Source: Streptomyces sp. Isolate_45
Lineage (GTDB): Bacteria; Actinomycetota; Actinomycetes; Streptomycetales; Streptomycetaceae
Length of the DNA: 39,466 bases
Direction: 5' to 3'
Assembly (NCBI RefSeq): GCF_024721315.2
Contig: NZ_JANFAK020000079.1
Location: 1-39,466, forward strand
Shown here: positions 6,911 through 14,338 of the stretch, piece by piece
Numbering within the stretch: the stretch's first letter is position 1
Layout: every line of letters begins with the position of its first letter
The notes under the pieces: model-generated
The model's input: only the letters and a program-made list of their open reading frames with translations
What the model was told of the DNA's origin: nothing
The model's database searches: none
Made by a program: the position numbers and the translations under genes

Positions 6911-7927
6911 ATGCGCAGCACCCGCCGCAGCACCCTTCGTACCGCCGCCGTTCTCACGGGAGCCGCCGCCGTGCTGGCGCTGCCCGTCGGATCCGCCTTC
7001 GCGGACTCCCCGACGGCTCCGGAGCCCGAGGTGCTGCCCGGGATCGAGCAGCCGGCCGTGGACCCGACGGTGCCCCCGACTGTGCCCCCGACCACCCCGC
7101 CGACGACTCCGACCGCCCCGCCCGTCGCGAAGCCGACCGCGCCGCCGGTCGAGGCGCGCGGCTACGTCACCACGGTGAGGCTGGCCGACGGTTCCGTCGC
7201 GAAGGTCTACCGGGTCGGCGACCAGCGCTTCGAGGCCGACATATTCGCCGGTGACCGCAAGATCGGCACCCTGGTCGGCGGCAACGGCCGGTCGACGAAC
7301 GGCACGCACAACGGCCTCCACGTCACCCTGCACGGGAACGGGACGGTCACCTCGTGGGTCGAGGGCGGCAAGCCGGTCGGCAAGCCGGTCGAGAAGCCGG
7401 TCGCGAAGCCGAAGCCGAAGCCGGAGGTCAGGAAGGAGACCTGGGTCCGCGTCACCCTGCCCGACGGGCGGATCGCGAAGCTCGTCGACGGCCACCACGG
7501 CAAGCGCGTCGAGCTCTCCATGCCGAACGGGCTCCCGCCCGTCACGATCGACCTGAAGCACCCGGACGTGTTGCAGGACGGCTGGATGTACAAGCTGGTC
7601 CAGGACGGCCGGCGGATCAAGTTCGTCGCCATCGACGGTAGGAGCGGCGGCAACAGCTGGGTCTACGACTTCACCACCGGCAAGCTGATCGAAACGTACA
7701 CGGTGGAGAAGGCGAAGCCGGCCACGGTCCCGGCCCCGGCCCCGCCGGTGAGGCCCGCCGGGACGACGCCGTCCGAGCGGATCGTGCCGAAGGGTGGCGT
7801 GCGGGCCGGTGCGGAAGGGGTCGCGCACCAGGGCGACACCCCGGCGCTGGTGGCCGCCGGCGGCGGCATGGCCGCGATGGGCGCGGCCGGCCTGGGCTTC
7901 GCGATGCTGCGCCGCGGTCGCGGCTGA
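6911..7927 (+). CDS. Exported, membrane-anchored protein with a duplicated domain
   Basis: A 338-residue protein. Residues 1-31 are a signal peptide (basic start, hydrophobic core, cut after AFA). A Pro/Thr-rich wall-spanning linker follows (about 45-80). Then come two related beta-rich units, one starting YVTTVRLADGSVAKVYRVG and the second starting WVRVTLPDGRIAKLVDG, separated by a Lys-Pro linker (KPVGKPVEKPVAKPKPKP). The end is a hydrophobic helix with a basic tail (MGAAGLGFAMLRRGRG), shaped like a sortase-substrate tail but with no LPxTG-type motif before it. An AGGAAAG ribosome site precedes the ATG. It is probably anchored in the membrane and projects through the wall. Function is unknown. 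Confidence 0.85.
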   Translation: MRSTRRSTLRTAAVLTGAAAVLALPVGSAFADSPTAPEPEVLPGIEQPAVDPTVPPTVPPTTPPTTPTAPPVAKPTAPPVEARGYVTTVRLADGSVAKVYRVGDQRFEADIFAGDRKIGTLVGGNGRSTNGTHNGLHVTLHGNGTVTSWVEGGKPVGKPVEKPVAKPKPKPEVRKETWVRVTLPDGRIAKLVDGHHGKRVELSMPNGLPPVTIDLKHPDVLQDGWMYKLVQDGRRIKFVAIDGRSGGNSWVYDFTTGKLIETYTVEKAKPATVPAPAPPVRPAGTTPSERIVPKGGVRAGAEGVAHQGDTPALVAAGGGMAAMGAAGLGFAMLRRGRG

Positions 7928-7968
7928 CCAGTCCGTCACGCCCCGTCCCGCCAACGGAAACGGGAACG

Positions 7969-8003
7969 GGAACGGCCGGCCCCCGATGGGGACCGGCCGT
8001 TCC
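7969..8003. terminator. Hairpin terminator between convergent genes
   Basis: An 11-bp stem (GGAACGGCCGG and complement), one C-A mismatch and four more pairs close a three-base loop. It lies between the exported protein gene (+) and the Fe-S oxidoreductase gene (-). Confidence 0.75.
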
Positions 8004-8034
8004 TGCGCCCGCGCTGCCGCGCGGTGGGACGGGG

Positions 8035-10941
8035 CTACTTGCCGCCCTTGGCCCCCGCCTCGTCCTTGGCCGCGTCGCCGCTCTTGTCTTCGGCCCCGTC
8101 GTCCTCGGCCTCGGCGGTGGCTGCCTGGTCCTCGTCCTTGGCCTCCGCGGCAGGCTCGGCCTCGTCCTCGGCGGTGGTTTCCGCTTCGGCGGCGGCCTCG
8201 TCCTCGGCCTTCACCTCGGCCGGGGCCTCGGCCTCGGCGGTGGGCGCGTCGTCAGCCTTGGCCTCCTCGACCTCGGAGTCGGCCTTCGCCTCGCCCTCGG
8301 CCTCCATCCCGGCGGCGGGGGCCTCCACAGCGGCCTCGGCCTCCGCCTCGGCAGCGGGAGCCTTCGCCTCGTCCTTGGCCTGCGCCTCAACGGCGGGGGC
8401 CTCCGTAGCGGCCTCCGCCTCGGCAGCGGGAGCCTTCGCCTCGTCCTCGGCCTCGGCCTTTGCCGCGGCGTCGTCGGCCTCGGCCTCGGCCTTCGCCTCG
8501 TCCTTGACCCGCGCCTCGGCGGCCGGGGCCTCCGCAGCCGCCTCGGCGGCAGCCTTCGCGGCGGCCTCGGCCTCGGCCTTCGCCTTCGTCGCGGCCTCCG
8601 CCTCAGCGGCGGCCTTCGCCTTCGCCTCGGCCTCGGCCTTCTCGGCAGCGGCAGCGGCAGCCGCAGCCGCAGCCGCCGCTTCCTCCGCCTCCTGCGCGGC
8701 CAGCGCCTCGGCGAGTTCCTCCGCCGTCGGCTCCGGGGCCTTCACCGATTCCAGCAGCAGCTGCGCCACGTCGACGACCTGCACGGACTCCTTGGCCTGG
8801 CCGTCGTTCTTCTTGCCGTTGACCGAGTCGGTCAGCATGACCAGGCAGAACGGGCAGGCGGTGGAGACGATGTCCGGGTTCAGGGACAGGGCCTCGTCGA
8901 CGCGCTCGTTGTTGATGCGCTTGCCGATCCGCTCCTCCATCCACATGCGCGCGCCACCGGCGCCACAGCAGAAGCCCCGCTCCTTGTGGCGGTGCATCTC
9001 CTGCTGCCGCAGGCCCGGCACCGACGACATGATCTCGCGCGGCGGCGTGTAGACCTTGTTGTGGCGGCCCAGGTAGCAGGGGTCGTGGTACGTGACCAGT
9101 CCGTCGACCGGGGTCACCGGCAGCAGCCGGCCCTCGTCGATGAGGTGCTGGAGCAGCTGCGTGTGGTGGATGACCTCGTACTCGCCGCCGAGCTGCGGGT
9201 ACTCGTTCGCGATGGTGTTGAAGCAGTGCGGGCAGGTGGAGACGATCCGCTTCGCCGACTTCGGCTTCCTCGTCGACGGGTCGTCGTCGTCCTCGCCGAA
9301 CGCCATGTTCAGCATCGCGACGTTCTCCTGGCCGAGCTGCTGGAACAGCGGCTCGTTGCCCAGGCGGCGGGGCGAGTCACCGGTGCACTTCTCGTCGCCG
9401 CCCATGATCGCGAACTTGACGCCCGCGATGTTCAGGAGCTCCGCGAAGGCCTTCGTGGTCTTCTTCGCCCGGTCCTCCAGGGCGCCCGCGCAGCCGACCC
9501 AGTACAGGTAGTCGAACTCGGAGAGGTCCTCCGCGTCCTTCCCGATGATCGGGACCTCGAAGTCGACCTCCTTCGTCCACTCGACGCGCTGCTTCTTGGC
9601 CAGGCCCCAGGGGTTGCCCTTCTTCTCCAGGTTCTTGAGCATCGTGCCCGCCTCGGACGGGAACGCGCTCTCGATCATCACCTGGTAGCGGCGCATGTCG
9701 ACGATGTGGTCGATGTGCTCGATGTCGACGGGGCACTGCTCGACGCACGCGCCGCAGGTCGTGCAGGACCACAGCACGTCCGGGTCGATGACGCCGTTCT
9801 CCTCGGCGGTGCCGATCAGCGGGCGCTCGGCCTCCGCCAGCGCGGCCGCCGGGACGTCCTTCAGCTGCTCGGCGGTGGCCTTCTCGTTGCCCTCCATGTC
9901 CTTGCCGCCGCCCGCGAGGAGGTACGGGGCCTTGGCGTGCGCGTGGTCGCGCAGCGACATGATCAGGAGCTTCGGGGAGAGCGGCTTGCCGGTGTTCCAC
10001 GCGGGGCACTGCGACTGGCAGCGGCCGCACTCGGTGCAGGTGGAGAAGTCGAGGATGCCCTTCCAGGAGAACTGCTCGACCTGGGAGACGCCGAAGGAGT
10101 CGTCCTCGCCCGGGTCCTCGAAGTCGATCTCCTTGCCACCGCTGGTCATCGGCTGGAGCGCGCCCAGCGCGACGGAACCGTCGGCGTTCCGCTTGAACCA
10201 GATGTTCGGGAAGCCGAGGAAGCGGTGCCAGGCGACACCCATGTTGGTGTTGAGCGAGACGACGATCATCCAGATCAGCGAGGTGCCGATCTTGATCATC
10301 GCGGTGAAGTAGATGGCGTTCTGCAGCGCGCCGAGCGAGAGCCCCTTGAAGGCCAGCACCAGCGGGTACGAGACGAAGTACGCCGGGTCGTACGAGTCCA
10401 CGTGGTGGATCGCGCCCTCAAGACCGCGCAGCGCGAGGATCGCGAGGCCGATCGTGAGGATGATGTACTCGACGAAGTACGCCTGCCAGGCCTTCGAGCC
10501 GGTGAAACGCGACTTGCGGCCGGCCCGCGAGGGAAGGCTGAGCAGTCGGATCACGATCAGCACGAGGATGCCGACGACGGTCATCAGGCCGATGAACTCG
10601 ATGTACATCTCGAACGGCAGGAAGCCGCCGATGATCGGCAGCGTCCAGTCGGCCTGGAAGAGCTGGCCGTACGCCTGGGCGAGTGTCGGCGGCAGCGTCA
10701 GGAAGCCGATCGCGACGAACCAGTGCGCGAAGCCGACGATGCCCCAGCGGTTCATCCGGCTGTGGCCGAGGAACTCCCTGACCAGGGTGAGCGTTCGATC
10801 CTTCGGGCGGTCCGTGCGGCTGCCCGCCGGCACGGGCTGGCCGAGCTTCACGAAGCGGTAGATCTGCGCCACGGCTCGGGCGAGCAGCGCGACGCCGACC
10901 ACGGTCAGAACCAGCGACACGATGATCGCGGCGAGTTGCAT
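8035..10941 (-). CDS. Membrane Fe-S oxidoreductase, EtfD/Rv0338c-like, with a long Ala/Glu/Lys tail
   Basis: A 968-residue fusion. Residues 1-250 hold about five membrane helices resembling the cytochrome b-type subunit of HdrE/NarI proteins, with candidate haem histidines (FAHWFVAIGF, WHRFLGF). Two [4Fe-4S] sites follow: C302/305/308/312 (CTECGRCQSQC) and C393/396/399/403 (CTTCGACVEQC). Then come two CCG domains (STCPHCFNT; HDPCYLGRHN with GFCCGAGGARMW). The architecture matches M. tuberculosis Rv0338c (EtfD), thought to pass electrons from electron-transfer flavoprotein to menaquinone during fatty-acid oxidation. Residues from about 734 to the end are low-complexity Ala/Glu/Lys repeats, probably disordered. 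The start has GAGGAG upstream and a promoter with an inverted repeat. It appears monocistronic. Confidence 0.92.
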   Translation of the reverse strand: MQLAAIIVSLVLTVVGVALLARAVAQIYRFVKLGQPVPAGSRTDRPKDRTLTLVREFLGHSRMNRWGIVGFAHWFVAIGFLTLPPTLAQAYGQLFQADWTLPIIGGFLPFEMYIEFIGLMTVVGILVLIVIRLLSLPSRAGRKSRFTGSKAWQAYFVEYIILTIGLAILALRGLEGAIHHVDSYDPAYFVSYPLVLAFKGLSLGALQNAIYFTAMIKIGTSLIWMIVVSLNTNMGVAWHRFLGFPNIWFKRNADGSVALGALQPMTSGGKEIDFEDPGEDDSFGVSQVEQFSWKGILDFSTCTECGRCQSQCPAWNTGKPLSPKLLIMSLRDHAHAKAPYLLAGGGKDMEGNEKATAEQLKDVPAAALAEAERPLIGTAEENGVIDPDVLWSCTTCGACVEQCPVDIEHIDHIVDMRRYQVMIESAFPSEAGTMLKNLEKKGNPWGLAKKQRVEWTKEVDFEVPIIGKDAEDLSEFDYLYWVGCAGALEDRAKKTTKAFAELLNIAGVKFAIMGGDEKCTGDSPRRLGNEPLFQQLGQENVAMLNMAFGEDDDDPSTRKPKSAKRIVSTCPHCFNTIANEYPQLGGEYEVIHHTQLLQHLIDEGRLLPVTPVDGLVTYHDPCYLGRHNKVYTPPREIMSSVPGLRQQEMHRHKERGFCCGAGGARMWMEERIGKRINNERVDEALSLNPDIVSTACPFCLVMLTDSVNGKKNDGQAKESVQVVDVAQLLLESVKAPEPTAEELAEALAAQEAEEAAAAAAAAAAAAEKAEAEAKAKAAAEAEAATKAKAEAEAAAKAAAEAAAEAPAAEARVKDEAKAEAEADDAAAKAEAEDEAKAPAAEAEAATEAPAVEAQAKDEAKAPAAEAEAEAAVEAPAAGMEAEGEAKADSEVEEAKADDAPTAEAEAPAEVKAEDEAAAEAETTAEDEAEPAAEAKDEDQAATAEAEDDGAEDKSGDAAKDEAGAKGGK

Positions 10942-10963
10942 GGGAGGGCTCCTCGGGCGGGAC

Positions 10964-10990
10964 TTACTAAGCGGTAACTTATTGAGTCAA
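10964..10990 (-). promoter_or_regulatory. Promoter and inverted-repeat operator of the Fe-S oxidoreductase
   Basis: On the minus strand TTGACT (10990-10985) forms a -35 and TAGTAA (10969-10964) a possible -10, though the 15-base spacer is short. The inverted repeat TTAC-N6-GTAA (10964-10977) covers the -10, where a repressor could block RNA polymerase. TetR-type regulators of fatty-acid oxidation often use small palindromes of this sort, which suits the proposed EtfD role; the regulator is not identified. Confidence 0.45.
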
Positions 10991-11051
10991 GGCTTGAGGT
11001 TACCCATTCCCCGCGCCGCAATGTAGGTGAGCGTGCGGTGATCTGTGTCGC

Positions 11052-11585
11052 TCAGGCATGCCTCTGTCGGTAGGCCGCCCGAGGGGTCTGCGCGAGGATC
11101 GCGAGATCCATCCCCAGCCAATGGCTCTCCACATAGTGCCGGTCGAGCAGGGTCATCTCCTCCCAGGGGAGGTCGGACCGCGCGCTGACCTGCCACAATC
11201 CGGTCATACCCGGGCGTACCAGGAGCCGCTCCGGTCGACCCGTATCGCATTGCGGACGTGGTCCGACCAAGGACATCTCGCCCCGCACCACGTTGAGCAG
11301 CTGCGGCAGCCCGTCCAGGGCGCACCGCCGGACCGCCGCGCCGATCCGCCCGGAGTCCTCGGTGCGCAGCCGCCAGGTGCGGAACGACCGGCCCCCGAGC
11401 CCGACGGCCGGAGCGCGTACGAGGACGCCCGCGCGGCCGGCCGCGTACAGCAGGGCGGCGGTCAGCAGCAGCGGGACCGCGGCCAGGCCCAGCAGGACCA
11501 GTGCGCCGGCGAGGTCGAGCACCCGCTTGGCGGGCGGCCTCGCGGGCAGGGTCCACCGGGTCGGGAGCGTCAGCAGCAGAGGCAT
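11052..11585 (-). CDS. Miniature sugar-transferase-like protein (degenerate)
   Basis: A 177-residue relative of bacterial sugar transferases (WcaJ/PglC fold), which move a phosphosugar onto undecaprenyl phosphate at the membrane. It keeps the membrane-entry segment (AKRVLDLAG then a hydrophobic stretch, 19-50), LRT (73-75), LPQLLNVVRGEMSLVGPRP (93-111) and PGMTGLWQVSARSDLPWEE (125-143). It is shorter than usual between the RLRT and LPQ motifs. The usual Asp-Glu pair before LPQ reads Asp-Gly here (D91, G92), so the catalytic glutamate is missing. No good ribosome site is seen at ATG 11585, so the start is uncertain. It may be inactive or altered. No other polysaccharide genes are nearby. Confidence 0.75.
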   Translation of the reverse strand: MPLLLTLPTRWTLPARPPAKRVLDLAGALVLLGLAAVPLLLTAALLYAAGRAGVLVRAPAVGLGGRSFRTWRLRTEDSGRIGAAVRRCALDGLPQLLNVVRGEMSLVGPRPQCDTGRPERLLVRPGMTGLWQVSARSDLPWEEMTLLDRHYVESHWLGMDLAILAQTPRAAYRQRHA

Positions 11586-11689
11586 GCCAGCACGGTGCCG
11601 GACGGCCCCCGCGCGCCCGGCGCGCCGCGCGGCGCCGTTCCCCCGCTCGGCCCTGTGTCCTCCGGGTTGCGCGTAAGGAAGGCCTAAAG

Positions 11690-11710
11690 GTTGAGCCCCC
11701 TCGGCTCAGC
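11690..11710. promoter_or_regulatory. HAIR-like HspR operator (distal, imperfect) of dnaK
   Basis: GTTGAGC-N7-GCTCAGC departs from the HAIR consensus (CTTGAGT-N7-ACTCAAG) at the outer bases. It sits just upstream of the dnaK -35. The known S. coelicolor dnaK promoter carries several such repeats, which supports reading this as a second, weaker HspR site. Confidence 0.65.
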
Positions 11711-11714
11711 TCTG

Positions 11715-11743
11715 TTGACGGACGGACGAAGGTGGGGCATTCT
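11715..11743 (+). promoter_or_regulatory. dnaK operon promoter
   Basis: TTGACG (11715-11720), a 17-base spacer and CATTCT (11738-11743) fit a housekeeping sigma promoter. The proximal HAIR site overlaps the -10 and the predicted start, as expected for repression by HspR. Confidence 0.65.
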
Positions 11744-11762
11744 TGAGCCTGTTCCACTCAAG
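11742..11762. promoter_or_regulatory. HAIR operator (HspR site) of dnaK
   Basis: CTTGAGC-N7-ACTCAAG differs from the HAIR consensus at one position. It ends 18 bases before the dnaK start and six before its ribosome site. HspR is encoded at the end of the same operon, so this is an autoregulatory loop with DnaK as the expected co-repressor. Confidence 0.9.
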
Positions 11763-11780
11763 TCAGCTGGAGGAATCAAA

Positions 11781-13631
11781 ATGGCACGTGCGGTCGGCAT
11801 CGACCTGGGCACCACTAACTCCGTCGTCAGCGTTCTCGAAGGCGGCGAGCCCACCGTCATCACCAACGCCGAGGGCGCCAGGACCACGCCGTCCGTCGTC
11901 GCCTTCGCCAAGAACGGCGAGGTCCTCGTCGGCGAGGTCGCCAAGCGCCAGGCGGTCACGAACGTGGACCGGACCATCCGTTCCGTCAAGCGCCACATGG
12001 GCACTGACTGGAAGATCAACCTGGATGGCAAGGACTTCAACCCGCAGCAGATGAGCGCCTTCATCCTGCAGAAGCTGAAGCGCGACGCCGAGGCCTACCT
12101 GGGTGAGAAGGTCACGGACGCGGTCATCACCGTCCCGGCCTACTTCAACGACTCCGAGCGTCAGGCGACGAAGGAGGCCGGTGAGATCGCGGGTCTGAAC
12201 GTCCTGCGCATCGTCAACGAGCCGACCGCCGCCGCCCTGGCCTACGGTCTCGACAAGGACGACCAGACCATTCTCGTCTTCGACCTCGGTGGCGGCACCT
12301 TCGACGTGTCGCTCCTCGAGATCGGTGACGGCGTCGTCGAGGTGAAGGCCACCAACGGTGACAACCACCTCGGTGGTGACGACTGGGACCAGCGCGTCGT
12401 CGACTACCTGGTGAAGCAGTTCGCCAACGGTCACGGCGTCGACCTGTCCAAGGACAAGATGGCGCTCCAGCGTCTGCGCGAGGCCGCCGAGAAGGCGAAG
12501 ATCGAGCTGTCCTCCTCCACGGAGACCTCGATCAACCTGCCCTACATCACGGCTTCCGCCGAGGGCCCGCTGCACCTGGACGAGAAGCTCACGCGCGCCC
12601 AGTTCCAGCAGCTCACCGCGGACCTCCTGGACCGCTGCAAGACCCCGTTCCACAACGTCATCAAGGACGCCGGCATCGCGCTGTCCGAGATCGACCACGT
12701 GGTCCTGGTCGGCGGCTCCACCCGCATGCCGGCCGTCGCCGAGCTCGTCAAGGAGCTCACCGGCGGTCAGGACGCCAACAAGGGCGTCAACCCGGACGAG
12801 GTCGTCGCCATCGGCGCGACCCTCCAGGCCGGCGTGCTCAAGGGTGAGGTCAAGGACGTCCTGCTCCTCGACGTGACCCCGCTGTCCCTCGGTATCGAAA
12901 CCAAGGGCGGCATCATGACCAAGCTCATCGAGCGCAACACCACGATCCCGACCAAGCGGTCCGAGATCTTCACGACGGCCGAGGACAACCAGCCGTCGGT
13001 GCAGATCCAGGTCTACCAGGGCGAGCGCGAGATCGCGGCGTACAACAAGAAGCTCGGCATGTTCGAGCTGACCGGCCTGCCGCCGGCCCCGCGTGGCGTC
13101 CCGCAGATCGAGGTCTCCTTCGACATCGACGCGAACGGCATCATGCACGTCACGGCCAAGGACCTCGGCACGGGCAAGGAGCAGAAGATGACCGTCACCG
13201 GCGGCTCTTCGCTCGGCAAGGACGAGGTCGACCGCATGCGCCAGGAGGCGGAGCAGTACGCGGACGAGGACCTGCGTCGCAAGGAGGCGGCCGAGTCCCG
13301 CAACCAGGGCGAGCAGCTCGTCTACCAGACCGAGAAGTTCCTCGCGGACAACGCGGAGAAGGTCCCGGCCGACGTCAAGACCGAGGTCGAGACGGCCGTC
13401 ACCGAGCTGAAGGACAAGCTCAAGGGTGACGACGCCGCCGAGATCCGCACCGCGACCGAGAAGCTCGCCGCGGTCAGCCAGAAGCTCGGCCAGGCCATCT
13501 ACGCCGACGCCCAGGCCTCCCAGGCCGCCGGTGGCGCCGCCGCCGGTGACGCCGGCCAGGCCAAGGCCGACGACGACGTCGTCGACGCCGAGATCGTCGA
13601 CGACGAGAAGCCGAAGGGTGGCGCTGCCTGA
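11781..13631 (+). CDS. dnaK: Molecular chaperone DnaK (Hsp70)
   Basis: A 616-residue Hsp70. The ATPase domain begins RAVGIDLGTTNS and contains the signature DLGGGTFDVSLLEIG and VVLVGGSTRMPAV. The substrate domain begins near DVTPLSLGIETKGG. The C-terminus is acidic (DAEIVDDEKPKGGAA), as in actinobacteria. It binds exposed hydrophobic peptides in an ATP cycle driven by DnaJ and GrpE. The start is ATG with GGAGGA six bases upstream; the frame is open further upstream, but that part covers the HAIR operators. Its stop overlaps the grpE start by one base. It should be induced by heat when HspR is released. Confidence 0.99.
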   Translation: MARAVGIDLGTTNSVVSVLEGGEPTVITNAEGARTTPSVVAFAKNGEVLVGEVAKRQAVTNVDRTIRSVKRHMGTDWKINLDGKDFNPQQMSAFILQKLKRDAEAYLGEKVTDAVITVPAYFNDSERQATKEAGEIAGLNVLRIVNEPTAAALAYGLDKDDQTILVFDLGGGTFDVSLLEIGDGVVEVKATNGDNHLGGDDWDQRVVDYLVKQFANGHGVDLSKDKMALQRLREAAEKAKIELSSSTETSINLPYITASAEGPLHLDEKLTRAQFQQLTADLLDRCKTPFHNVIKDAGIALSEIDHVVLVGGSTRMPAVAELVKELTGGQDANKGVNPDEVVAIGATLQAGVLKGEVKDVLLLDVTPLSLGIETKGGIMTKLIERNTTIPTKRSEIFTTAEDNQPSVQIQVYQGEREIAAYNKKLGMFELTGLPPAPRGVPQIEVSFDIDANGIMHVTAKDLGTGKEQKMTVTGGSSLGKDEVDRMRQEAEQYADEDLRRKEAAESRNQGEQLVYQTEKFLADNAEKVPADVKTEVETAVTELKDKLKGDDAAEIRTATEKLAAVSQKLGQAIYADAQASQAAGGAAAGDAGQAKADDDVVDAEIVDDEKPKGGAA

Positions 13632-14299
13632 TGTCGGAGGAGACCCCGGGATTCGACGAGAAGCCCGAAGTCCCCGCCGACGGCACGCCTGACGACGCCG
13701 CCGAGCCGAAGGCCGCCGCTTCCTCCGAGGAGGAGGCCGCGGCCCCGGCCGGGGACTCCGCAGCAGCGGACGTCGCTCTGCTGGCGCAGCTGGACCAGGC
13801 CCGTACGGCGCTCTCCGAGCGCACCGCGGACCTCCAGCGGCTCCAGGCGGAGTACCAGAACTACCGCCGTCGCGTGGAGCGGGACCGGATCGCCGTCAAG
13901 GAGATCGCGGTCGCGTCCCTCCTGACGGAACTCCTCCCGACCCTGGACGACATCGGCCGGGCGCGGGAGCATGGCGAACTGGTCGGCGGCTTCAAGTCGG
14001 TGTCCGAATCGCTGGAGAGCGCGGCCGCCAAGATGGGGCTTCAGCAGTTCGGCAAGGAGGGCGAGCCCTTCGACCCGACGATCCACGAGGCCCTGATGCA
14101 CTCGTACGCGCCGGACGTCACCGAGACGACCTGCGTGGCGATCCTGCAGCCGGGCTACCGGATCGGCGAGCGCACGATCCGCCCCGCGCGGGTCGCGGTG
14201 GCCGAGCCCCAGCCGGGCGCGGCACCCGCAGCCAAGTCCGAGTCCGCAGACGGCGACACGCCGTCCGACAAGGACACGGATGCCCCCGACAAGGGCTGA
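13631..14299 (+). CDS. grpE: Nucleotide exchange factor GrpE
   Basis: A 222-residue co-chaperone that releases ADP from DnaK. The first 45 residues are acidic and probably disordered. A coiled-coil helix follows (LAQLDQARTALSERTADLQR then EYQNYRRRVERD). The conserved beta domain ends with TTCVAILQPGYRIGERTIRP. The C-terminal 35 residues are again low complexity. The ATG shares one base with the dnaK stop (TGATG), so translation is coupled. It is second in the dnaK-grpE-dnaJ-hspR operon. Confidence 0.98.
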   Translation: MSEETPGFDEKPEVPADGTPDDAAEPKAAASSEEEAAAPAGDSAAADVALLAQLDQARTALSERTADLQRLQAEYQNYRRRVERDRIAVKEIAVASLLTELLPTLDDIGRAREHGELVGGFKSVSESLESAAAKMGLQQFGKEGEPFDPTIHEALMHSYAPDVTETTCVAILQPGYRIGERTIRPARVAVAEPQPGAAPAAKSESADGDTPSDKDTDAPDKG

Positions 14300-14338
14300 C
14301 GTCGAACATGTAGGGAACCGAGAGGAGGGCCACCGGGG

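Noticed and set aside
8024..9052. Ala/Ser-rich plus-strand ORF of 342 residues
   Set aside because: A by-product of the Ala/Glu/Lys repeats on the other strand; no motif.
8986..10977. 663-residue plus-strand ORF opposite the Fe-S oxidoreductase
   Set aside because: Antisense shadow with Arg/Val/Asp-rich composition and no ribosome site; the opposite strand has clear cluster motifs.
10991..11000. CTTGAG near the EtfD-like promoter as a HAIR half-site
   Set aside because: The second half (ACTCAAG) is not found at the right spacing.
11763..13148. 461-residue minus-strand ORF opposite dnaK
   Set aside because: Shadow of the highly conserved dnaK frame.
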